From positions 11,024,485-11,088,484 of the forward strand of contig NC_134027.1 of the NCBI RefSeq assembly GCF_964204645.1: a DNA stretch of 64,000 nt. The letters are read 5' to 3'. This DNA is from Tubulanus polymorphus (lineage: Eukaryota > Nemertea > Palaeonemertea > Tubulaniformes > Tubulanidae). The stretch's first letter is position 1; each line of letters opens with the position of its first letter. The notes beneath the pieces are model-generated. The model ran no database searches, was not told the origin of the DNA, and was given only the letters and a program-made list of their open reading frames with translations. The translations under genes and the position numbers were made by a program. Positions 54,401-64,000 of this stretch are shown one piece after another.

Positions 54401-55927
54401 CATTGATAATTTTGGGTCCTTCCTATTCAATAACTCGTAATATTTTAGCTCGGATGGATTTTCGTAATGATAACTTGTTAGGTATCTTCTTCTCAGCTCG
54501 GTTTGAGAATGACAGATCATGGTATTCATCACCAATTTCACCTATGATTTCACCACTTTCATTTGACTGTTGTTTACACCATCTGCTGGTGAATTCGGTA
54601 CCCGTGTCTCATTATTATAAGTAGTTGCTGAGTATATGTAAATTCATCTAAATTCCAGTCTGCAATGGATTGCGTAGTGAACCACCCGAAAGAAGGCGAC
54701 TTATCTTATGATCTCTGGTTAAAGGTTAGCAGTGTTTTTTTTTCGTATGTACATGTAGAAGTGACTTAACCATGAACGCTACTTAATTCGGATCGTTTGG
54801 GGCCAATGAGAATAAATTAGTTTAAGAGAGATACAGATTAGACTCATTACATACACCATTTATATAAAGGTAGACCGTAAATACTGTTCAGGTTAGATTC
54901 AGATGAATATATCATTTTAAAACTTTTGGAAATATTTTTTTTAAATGCAATTCTTCTTGTAGGAGAAAACATTTGTTTTGAGTGAACTAAAGAGAAAGGC
55001 TAGACTAGTCACTGATGGTTTCAACAGTATTGAAGGTGTGAAGTGTAATGAAGTACAGGGGGCTATGTATTCTTTCCCGAGAATATTCTTACCGGAAAAA
55101 CTCATCAAGGAAGCTGAGGTTAGTGTTGTAGAGGATGGGCTCCAACAGGAGGGCCACTTACCTGAAAATTAGGGAAAAGTCGGGGAATCTTGCGAAAGAG
55201 GTTAAGTCAGAGAAATTTGTTGAGATTGCGCGTAAAAATCAAACAGTTTCTGTCTATGTCTTACATATTTGATGGTGTTTATTGATTGGATTGTTAGTTC
55301 CTGTCTGTCTTACATATTTGATGGTGTTCATTGATTGGATTGTTAGAGATTAAGTCAGGGAAAAAACAACATGCATGTCAGAATAGTCAGGGAGTAAGTC
55401 AAATAAAAGTGGCCACCCTTCAATTAAATCAGTCTAAGAACCGGAATACGTACAATGGAAATCCAGATTAAAATCCTCTACCGGCCTTGGTATTGGGTAT
55501 TTCAAATAGTTTGAGCATATTCGTATGTTTAAACTGAACATACCAATTCACAAATGGAATGAAGAGTCGTCTCTAATGAAGCATGCATTATAGATTGATA
55601 GTATTTGATGTCGTTTCAATATTCTTTTATATTCAGTCCAAAGGAATGAAACCTGATGTATTCTATTGCTTTAATTTCCTGGAGGAAACGGGAGTCTGTG
55701 TCGTTCCCGGAAGTGGATTCGGCCAAAGAGATGGAACTTATCACTTCAGGTAACTGATCGATGTCTTATTATTTACTGATTGGAATGACATTCCAGTGTA
55801 CATTCCCAAAAATAATTGAAATGTGAAATTTTTCAGAATGACAATCCTGCCACCTACCGAGAAAATCGAAGAGGTTTTAAGTCGCTTTAAAGACTTCCAC
55901 ACGAAATTCATGGCCAAGTACAAGTAA
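48456..55927 (+). CDS. GPT2: Alanine aminotransferase (GPT/GPT2 type)
   Basis: This PLP enzyme exchanges the amino group between alanine and 2-oxoglutarate. Exons in phase: 48456-48637, 49794-49883, 50227-50335, 50993-51123, 51741-51857, 52435-52644, 53124-53257, 53868-53976, 54659-54724, 54963-55118, 55637-55749 and 55837-55927. From the ATG at 48500 they give 487 residues. Motifs are [18 protein letters not shown] (the Asp and Tyr that contact PLP), [16 protein letters not shown] (Schiff-base Lys) and [14 protein letters not shown]. The frame stays open upstream of the ATG to an acceptor at 48455 and is Arg/Leu-rich without acidic residues ([14 protein letters not shown]), so a mitochondrial presequence encoded partly by an earlier exon is plausible. 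The choice between GPT and GPT2 is uncertain. Confidence 0.95.
51437..51558. repeat. Hairpin MITE (CCCAGTTCCACAG family)
   Basis: The left arm GACCCAGTTCCACAGTTCTG is the inverse of the right arm CACAACTGTGGAACCAGTTCC, and both are followed by GAGTTAA-type blocks that also pair. It lies in a GPT intron. Confidence 0.65.
53522..53796. mobile_element. piggyBac-type MITE, 275 bp
   Basis: It is flanked by TTAA on both sides (53518-53521 and 53797-53800), with 12-bp inverted ends CCCTTTCAGTGC and GCACTGAAAGGG. TTAA targets with CCC termini define the piggyBac superfamily. Degenerate relatives lie at about 11582-11860 and 21118-21347, sharing CACCGC..TGTGGTGTAGA blocks. It lies in a GPT intron. 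Confidence 0.8.
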
Positions 55928-57185
55928 TCAATGAATTTAGAAAAACAAGAATGTACATAGAAATCTGTTGGAATATTCTAAGATCGCTATAGCTGCTTGC
56001 CCTTCGATCCTGTACCAGTATATCAGTGTATAAACTCATTATTGTGTAGAGCTGATGTTATTGGTATATGGCCGACTTTCGCTGCAAATTTTCCGAAGTC
56101 TATAGCTGTCTAATTGTCTTGTTACTCGATATACTATATGATATGGTCCGGTATTGTTGAAATATGAAGTCAAACTAGGAAATGTTTTTAGAAATGAATT
56201 TTCTGCGTGAAGGTCATAGCACTTCCTCCAACGCTATCATTATCAATGAGTGTTATCATTAAGATATTGTAATTTGTTTACTGGTAGTCACATTCGTTTG
56301 GCTGGTCGAGTTTGGATGTAAAGAAATCTGTTGAAATCAATGTTGCCGTGCCCAGGATCAGTCTTGGTGCTTGACCAACAGTTTTCTGAGCTGTTGATGA
56401 TGCCATTTTGAATGGACTGACGCACGAGGCTAGTTTCATTTAGAAAACTAAAGTTTCTAACTGAATGAATAGAAGACTGACTTGAACGAGTCGACTTGGT
56501 CACCCAAACAAACACAGTATTTATTTATTTATCACGAACTTTTGTTGTAAAATATTTCGATAATCATGAATAAATTCATCCATTTGTTTTTTTTTCCATT
56601 TGATTTTATTGTTAGTTAGGTACATCTGGAGATCCATATATCTGAGTACATTGGTAAATTGTAGATACATGTACATGTTTAAATAGAATATGACATCATT
56701 ACGCATATGTAAAGATTTATGTGGTATTAAAATGGATCAGCAGATTCTGTAAATTCATACTTTCAGGGAAACAAAAGAACAGGGATTTCAGGAATTAGAT
56801 GCTATGCAATCCTTTTATTCTTTACCCTAGTGCTTTGTTTGTTCATCTTAAAACAGACTTGGCCAGCATTATATTCTCAAAAGATTTTTGATTGCTATTT
56901 CATGGTATTCTTTGATAGCTTTATTGATGATTTGATTTGTGTGTGTATATTGTTTGAGAATTTGTTGCGGGAAAGTTTAGATCTTTGAAGAATTTGGCAT
57001 TGGTAGTATGACTTGTTGCAAAGCGACGTATCAAATTTGATGATACGGTGTCACAGTTTGGACCAGTATCTCTGACAAACACCGCTTATCCCTATATCAA
57101 TTATCCCTGTGATTTTGTGACGTACCTTGTGCTGAATATGTATATAATTAAATGACTCAGTTTGACTGTTTGCTCTATGGGAAAG

Positions 57186-57191
57186 AATAAA
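57186..57191 (+). terminator. Candidate poly(A) signal of GPT (AATAAA)
   Basis: It lies about 1.26 kb past the stop; a second AATAAA follows near 57237. Confidence 0.4.
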
Positions 57192-57899
57192 CATACATAT
57201 GAATTGTTACTACATATATTATGTAATTCTATACTAATAAATTAGAAAGATAATTTGTGCCATATGAAAACCTTCTCTCTCTCAGGTTTGTTTCTATCCT
57301 ATCTCTCTCATGTCACCTTAGTTCGTGGATGATCTAAATTTAGTTATATGGGAAGCGGACATGCGATTGACTTAATCAAAATTTGACGGCTTGTGCAGTA
57401 TCTGGTATAGTGATGTTGGGCTGAAACAAATAGTTAATGTTTGACTGATTTTGGAGATTTAACTTCTTGGACCATACAAGTAGATATCAACAACTAAACT
57501 TTAGGATGATCATTGAATGTAATTTAGTTGAATATATCACATAGGGTGTAACAATGTTCAATCTGTCCCAACAACAATCACCAAAGCTGATGTGACTTTT
57601 AAGAAACTTTCAGCGGACAATCATGACTTGAAAGATTTGATGGATCATATGCAGCACGTTTTGACGAAACAAAAATAATGACTGCTTTAACAGCTGAAAG
57701 ATTTTCAGAAACTGAATATCTCACCATGCCAGCAATGACCACCGAAGTTAGTGTAGTGGATGATGTAACGAGCTTTTCTCGAGCAGAAAGGGGACCACAG
57801 ATCATGCAGTTCATATTATAATTTGGGTGGAACAAAGTTGCTAGTTTCACTGCTATCAGGACCAATGACAACAACACTGATGTATAGAAATAGTCTACA

Positions 57900-57905
57900 T
57901 TTATT
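57900..57905 (-). terminator. Candidate poly(A) signal of TSNAXIP1
   Basis: TTTATT on the plus strand (AATAAA on the minus strand) lies 185 bp past the TSNAXIP1 stop codon. Confidence 0.45.
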
Positions 57906-58090
57906 TTCTTAGTTAAAAAATCACACTGGAAATAATGGAAAATTTAATGAGAATAATTTAACACATCATATGAATATTCATACATACCATACAAAAAATA
58001 TGGACGGATTTATGATATAGTCTTTTAATTATCATACATGATATCGATGTATTAATGGTTACTATTCACATTGCATTACTGCTTGGTAAT

Positions 58091-61000
58091 TCATGGAGTA
58101 AGTTTTTTGCCGATACGTTTAATGTTTCCGTTTCGTAATCGTTCGCAGATTTGTTCAATATCGCCGCCTTCCGCTTGGTCGATTTCGTCTTTCTTGCATT
58201 TAAACGCCCACGATAGATACGCATCTAGCTGCTGTGAATCGATCTCGGGATCAACCGAAGTGATCGCTCTCTTCACATCATTCGGTTCGACTCGATCTCC
58301 TTGACTGGAAAAATAGAATTATATTTCAAATCTCCTGGGTGAAAATAGCAAAATAATACTTCAGTGAGACTACTGGTACATGTTTAAAATGAAACTCATC
58401 ATCAAAGGCAGAGACACTGTCTTTGATTTGATAAAACTACAATTTAATAATCATAATTATGATTTCTATGGTAGATGACAGGGTAACTTTGTAAAGTTTG
58501 CAATGAAAAAGTAATCCTTTTTCAGGCAATGGATGGTCCTCACAACCATCTACCAGCATACACCCCTGTACTTTAGCAAATCTACTGGACAACGCTGAAG
58601 TTTAGGATGTATACTCTTAAAAGCTTTTTAAGTATGCATCATGGCTGAGGCAAATGGCCAATAAATCTTGCAATGGAATCCATCGAACACCGTTCTTCTG
58701 TTGCTGTAGAAGGAACCCCCATGATGGGAAGACCTTAAGCTGCTCATGGCTAAGTGACATTAAGTCTCAATTACTGAATTAGGTGTGTGAAGGGCAGTGG
58801 TTGATCCATTGTGTTGAGAAATGTTCTGAGACTGACTATTACACTCACCTAACATTAGCTAATTCTATTTTTATTTCATCTATATAATTCATACGATCTT
58901 GTCTCAGTTGTTTTTTGATCTCATCTAAAAATAATCCTGTTCGTCCTTCGTCATCCTAGAAAATAGATCAATCTATCATGCAATCACCTGCCAACTGCTT
59001 ACTTATCCTCACTTGCTAGGGTTTGAATGCCTCCGGCTGATGCTCATGCCAACACAAACCCTGGCCGCAGACCCTTCATTAGTCTATTATACTGCCCAAG
59101 ATTTCTTGGGTGGACAGTTGGCCACTGAGCAGCCACCAGTCTATGTATTTAGCCAATCAGATGCATTGTTTTTCAATCACCAGTAGATATGCTCTATCAA
59201 TACCACACTGATTGGTGCCAGTTCCAGCAGGAGACAATCAAACCCCGGTGAGCGAGGATGCTACAAGTGCCGTAAACTTGAATCAATTTACAAAGATTCA
59301 GTTTCCTAAAAACACCTTCAGAAATTAAAAGTGGTAATCATGCTATTTAAAAGGAATTATGTGAAAAAAGAAAACTGACCACCATAAATAGATTCAGATA
59401 CTCGATATTTTCCATTTCTTTTGCATCTAATTCCTGTTCGGCTGCTTGAATGAAAGCTGTTACAGTTTCCTCATTGGTATCCGGGAAAAACTGCTGCAAA
59501 GCAGTTTTGAAATTATCCTTCGTTAGGAAATTCTGTCCGCCATTTTCGTTGTCAGTTTTTTTCAGATGGTCGGCGAGTTGAGACATCATGTTAACTTGAC
59601 TGTGATACACCTCTTCATCAACCTGAACAACAAAATATCAAGATATCAGAAATTTACAGGGGCGGTTCGAAGGGCAAGAAGATCTAAGGGTCTTGCCGAA
59701 ATGATATTAAGAGCAATCAATAATAAAAGGGAATTCTGATAGTGGTTCCCTTTGTCAAGAAAAATAGCCTGTTTTCAGAATTTTTCATAAAGATTGTGCC
59801 TTTGTTTTTTACATTAAGTGCGCTTTCCATATTTTTTCACATGGTGTCCTTTTCAACATAAAATGAAGAAATGGGACGCTCAAAATTATGAAGGTTAGGC
59901 AGAATGCTGATAAGAACCCATTGATCAATTTGCCCTGAGTTTAATGTAGATGTCTCTCTACTTACATCTCCAGTAAGAATTCCGTAAAATGTTCCCAATC
60001 TTTCGTCATGTGCGTATCGTTCACATGCGTCGTGCAGATTATAACCCCATTCTATCACCATCTGCTCCAATCCGAATATACGTTTCAGGTACTGCGCCAC
60101 GAAATCAGGCATGCTTCTTCTTGTTCCATCTGTACACTGAATTACAATGAAAAAACCTGGGAATAACAACTGACCAGTAATTTATCATCCCATAAAAATC
60201 TTTCCAATTGCTATTTTTATAGACTTTTTCTTTTAGATATTTTGGGCGAAGAATAGTTAGTAACTTAATCATTGGTGTTAAGGATTATTGGATAGGGACT
60301 TTTTACTAGTCCTGTGGTTTGGGAAAAAAACAATCACTCTTTTTAAGCAGGCGATGTGAAGATTTTCAAAATATTGGGTATAAACTTCGAAGTGCCAGCG
60401 ACAATAAGAATACCGCACTGATACACCATAGATAATCATTAATTAAATAATTCCATCAGAACTTGAAAGGGGATAGAAAAGAAATGAAAATTGAAAAATT
60501 CTTTATTTCAACCAGAGTTAAAAAAGTAGCCTAATAACGAATAGTCCATTATACTCACCTGATTATCGGATTCAAGTTTCTCTTTCCAAATGTCTTGTAC
60601 CAATAGTGCACAATCTCGTTTCGCTATTTTACGGTTTCTGACTTCACCCTCAAATCGTAAATGTTCTGGAACACCTTCCTCCGTACCCTGTTAACAGTTA
60701 ACCAACAGTGTACAGTTATGGTCTGCTAACAGCACTAACCATCAGGTTAATCAAAATACACAACATTTCAAACCCTCACTAGAGATCATCATCAGGTGTG
60801 GGACTGGATCTCTAATGATAGTTCGAAACGTCATATATTTTGATTTTAATTCTTGATAAATAGAATTTTCGATTTCAATCTTTTAAATTCTGTATATAGT
60901 GGGTTTTAAACAACAAGAAAAATATCAATAAGGGACTGCTCATACATAAAGCCATAAACAGGTTTGTTTAACTTACTGCTATGCATGATGGGTTAGATTT

Positions 61001-64000
61001 CTATTTTTTCTGTATACATGTTTGGTCCCTAAATTTTGTACTTACTCTTCCTTCGAAATTTTCTGTTGCATCTGCAGCGCCCATACTGCCGCCGGCAATC
61101 TCATTCAGCAATACATCAACCAGTTGATTACTAGTTTTATTTTCAGACAAATCTTTCCATTTCGTCACATGATCGGCACATTTCTCCCAATCTGGTCTGA
61201 AAAATAAAGATATCCGAATATATAAATAGGAGTGGGAATGTTAAAATATTCCACAGGCACCATGGTTATATCGGTGGTACCGTAGCATACAGTTAAACTT
61301 TGTTAAAGCCAAAGTCAAAAATCCTGGTTCAATGAACATGATACTTCATGAGGCTATGAAAGTTGATTGGTGGTTCACAGGGATCGCAATTTAATGGAAC
61401 TCATTTTACATCTTACTCAATATAAAACTTTTTAACAAAATTTGTGCTGATGATCGCTGAAATGATGATATTTGGTCACAAATTTGAGAATTTTCAGTCT
61501 CTATGTAGCTGTGGGATTGGAAGGACCACTTTTATCAGTTTTAGGTGAATTGAAATGCTCAGTGGGTGAGGTTTTTTCATTTATAATCACCTCGGAGTTG
61601 CGCTGCGTCTCAACGTTTCACATTCTGCATAAAATTCATCTCTCTGTTGAGTTACTTGTTTATGGACATCCAATAAACTCCTGAAAATATATACGTAAAC
61701 AGTAATAAAGTAGTAGAAGATGAAAATCACTTCGCAATAGAATGAGTGAAATTCACAAATGTTGAAAAAGTCTGTATGATATCTCTATAATGATCTAGTT
61801 TACTGGAACATGGAAAAAGTCTTTATATTATCAACAGATCCAAAGCTTCACAGCATCACGGCTAAATTTATTTCTGAAGGTTTTAATAATCTATGATTTA
61901 GCCTAAATATACCAATGTTGTCGTTGATTGTCGCTATTTAGCCTAATCAACATTGATTGGATTGCTATATATCTTATACTGACGCTGGGTCCTTATGTCA
62001 TTATCATCATCATCACTTGTATTAAGCTGTGTAATTAGTCGTTTGTTGCAATTGTATGGTTATTTCATTTTTATACATTGAAAGTCCTAATGCCACTGCT
62101 ATGAACCAATGGAAAAATGGCGTTATAGAGAAATTGGCGTTTTAAAGAATGGTATTAAAAAGGATGGCGTGATAATGGACTTTGACTAACGTGTTCTATT
62201 TGGATGCTCTGTTCACCTCAATCCGTAAGGATATAACCGTATAATAACGAGTTTTACTGATTGATATTGAAAATCTTGAATTGAATTATGTAAATGTTGT
62301 GAACCTTATGCCATCAGAAATGTTTCATGAAAAAAAGAAGAATGTTACAAACATAATGGCTATATCTATAAGGGAAAGGATAGGACAGGCTACATTAAAC
62401 ATTCATAACACAGGAAGTTATTGAATATCATTAGAGAGAGTGGCGTGAATATAGCAACTGCCTTTTTTAAAACAATAGAACCATGGATTATTCATATCAT
62501 GAAAACAATAGGATCTTCTATCGAATGCAAAAACATATGTTGTAATGATGTTTCACTAACATGTGTTTTCTTGATTAGAAACTTGAATCAAAGACAAACT
62601 GGGATACCAAACTTTGATACTGTGCACTAACAACAGAATGTACTCTCTCAGGTATTCTCTAGAATTGTATAAATTTAGCCTCGATTTGCAGTGGCAAAGT
62701 CCTATGGAAATACGCCTTTTCAAGTTTTCAATAACATGTTTCTAGGGCCCAGTTCCACAGATCTGAGTTGACTTAACTCTTGAGTCAACTAATTGAAAAT
62801 TGCCAGTGATTAATTCAAACTCTTTGAGTTGAATTTGGCCACATCCAGTTCCATGAAAACGTTTCATTTTAAAACGGCTTAGTTCAAATTATTGTCCTAA
62901 TCGCAAACACCAAATAACAAAATTGCAATTAAGCCCAAAAATTCAATAATCCGTTTTCAAATACTCACGCGTGTTCTTGTTCTAATATGCCGAAATCTTT
63001 ACGCAATGTTTCGAGCGTTTCTTCTAATGCGATATGTTTTTTCTCTAAACTTTCGAAATCTCTTCGCGGTATGACATCGCCATAATTAGCAACCATTTCG
63101 TTCAATCGCCGGCTAGCGCTGGCTTCGTCTTCTCTAGCTTTTCTATAGAGAAAATAAAAACGAATCATTCCGCAATAAATTCAACTATTGCCGAAAAAGT
63201 GCTGAAACATAATGGCTGCAAGTTGGCGTTCTTGATTCTGGTCGGGTCAGTGTTTGGGCTGCAGATGTGTCAAAGGTATAGATACATGCATAATCCAAAT
63301 ATAAAGACAATCCATTGAAGCGTCTTCAAAACTTCCCAAAATAACTGGGTTCCATCAATAGACGGAAAACAACAAAAAGGGAACACAGCAGTTTTCCAAG
63401 GGCTTTAAAGGCATATTCTTCCAAGAAATAAAAGGATGCGAATTGTACCAGTCTGAAAATTTCATTCTCTCTTTTAGAAAGTCTTATTCGAAAACAGCTC
63501 TGCTGTTGTGAAATGAAAGTGGTGTTTTCTGTGACAATTCATCTGTTTAACAGCTAGATAAGGACTATACCTAGTTCTGGTTTTTCTAACTGCTCAATAA
63601 TGATTCAATCTCAAAAACCCAAATGTTCAATCTCCTGTCAACTTAAGTCCCACCAATTAATCCTTAAAAAAACCTTTTTGGAATATGGTTAACCCCCAGA
63701 AATTTTCTGGATCCATCCTTGGGATATTTTGCCTGACTTACTTCAAGGCTATTCTCATTGTAACTGGGTCGATCTCCTCTTCTTCCAGTTCTTTCATTCC
63801 TTGTTTTGCCATTGCGATATCTTCCTGTTGATATCGTAAATCATTGATATCCGATACCAGTAACTTTCGGGCGTCGCATTCGTCGCGGTACTTCAGATAT
63901 TCGGCTGCCAGTTCTTCTTGTAATTTAGCCACTTGCGATTGGAGATCTTTCTGCTCATTCTTCATGTCAGAAATTCGCTTGAATAAAGTTGAATTCTCTT
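58091..64000 (-). CDS. TSNAXIP1: Translin-associated factor X-interacting protein 1, N-terminus off-window
   Basis: This coiled-coil protein is enriched in testis and ciliated cells and was named for binding TRAX. Nine visible exons in phase give about 512 residues of a roughly 660-residue family: 63742->64000, 62969-63142, 61591-61680, 61046-61196, 60559-60687, 59966-60136, 59380-59622, 58849-58955 and 58091-58304. The coiled coil has LQSQVAKLQEELAAEYLKY and DINDLRYQQEDI. Then come NYGDVIPRRDFESLEKK, TPRPDWEKCADHV, SNQLVDVLLNEIAGG, RNRKIAKRDCALLVQDIWKE and a degenerate EF-hand-like pair (LTKDNFKTALQQFFPDTNEE). The C-terminal part contains AITSVDPEIDSQQLDAYLS. These match the human protein block by block. 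Confidence 0.94.
59003..59257. repeat. Diverged long-TIR MITE relative
   Basis: The left ATCCTCACTTGCTAGGGTTT with GAATGCC is roughly inverse to the right end CAATCAAACCCCGGTGAGCG plus AGGATG. The interior AGCCAATCAGATGCATTGTT parallels AGCCAATCAGATATCCCGTT in the copies at 15672 and 47394. It lies in a TSNAXIP1 intron. Confidence 0.5.
60735..60925. repeat. Snapback element (copy 3, rearranged)
   Basis: It contains the minus-strand core CCTGATGATGATCTCTAG and, on the plus strand, GATAGTTCGAAACGTC. A tail matching GATAAATAGAATTTTCGATT and TATAGTGGGTTTTAAACAAC of the family follows. A further fragment lies at 52138-52250. No clear target duplication was found. Confidence 0.5.
62747..62850. repeat. 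Hairpin MITE (GGGCCCAGTTCCACAG family)
   Basis: The left arm GGGCCCAGTTCCACAGATCT leads into GAGTTGACTTAACTC; the right arm has CTTTGAGTTGAATTTGG and CCAGTTCCATG. It resembles 51437-51558 and 40166-40287 and lies in a TSNAXIP1 intron. Confidence 0.45.

Larger units (their letters stand above)
55928..58090. other. Convergent 3' flanks of GPT and TSNAXIP1
   Basis: It appears to be AT-rich 3' UTR and intergenic DNA. A candidate GPT poly(A) signal is at 57186, and a minus-strand AATAAA for TSNAXIP1 is at 57900. Short open frames (for example 57599-57877 minus) show no family motifs. Confidence 0.5.

Overview
This is animal nuclear DNA. It holds seven protein-coding loci with short conserved exons, mostly GT-AG introns of about 0.1-3 kb, no operons, and a dense load of small inverted-repeat transposons. 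Exon structures and proteins follow vertebrate orthologues closely: the muskelin gene assembles to 734 codons over 19 exons, and TTC5 to 431. That points to a slowly evolving invertebrate bilaterian. The DIRS element and the many foldback/MITE families suggest a marine one, possibly a lophotrochozoan, but the sequence alone does not fix the species. Gene identities rest on reading motifs and recalled family sequences; no search was run.

Layout. 1-5.26 kb: a decayed DIRS-type tyrosine-recombinase retrotransposon with its internal complementary region and right terminal repeat. 5.58-10.43 kb (+): the 3' half of exportin-T (XPOT). 10.4-15.4 kb: 3' UTR and repeats. 15.37-29.35 kb (-): complete muskelin (MKLN1). 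29.57-34.94 kb (+): complete TTC5, head-to-head with MKLN1 across a 220-bp gap that carries CTCF-like motifs. 35.2-36.16 kb (-): two orphan terminal exons with a SAP-like, Ku70-style tail. 36.4-41.97 kb (-): a homologue of human C18orf63 (DUF4708), whose last exon is split by a 178-bp mobile element with a 14-bp target duplication. 42-48.4 kb: intergenic, with a palindrome of about 830 bp and other foldback elements. 48.46-55.93 kb (+): alanine aminotransferase (GPT/GPT2). 55.9-58.1 kb: convergent 3' flanks. 58.09 kb to the window end (-): TSNAXIP1, lacking its N-terminus.

The genes do not form a pathway: they cover tRNA export, E3-ligase scaffolding, a stress/tubulin-regulation TPR protein, a meiosis/testis-type unknown, amino-acid metabolism and a ciliary/testis coiled-coil protein. 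The most informative signals are the C18orf63 insertion allele, the snapback element family with a hammerhead-like core, the MKLN1/TTC5 bidirectional promoter, and several transposon families whose target duplications can be read directly.
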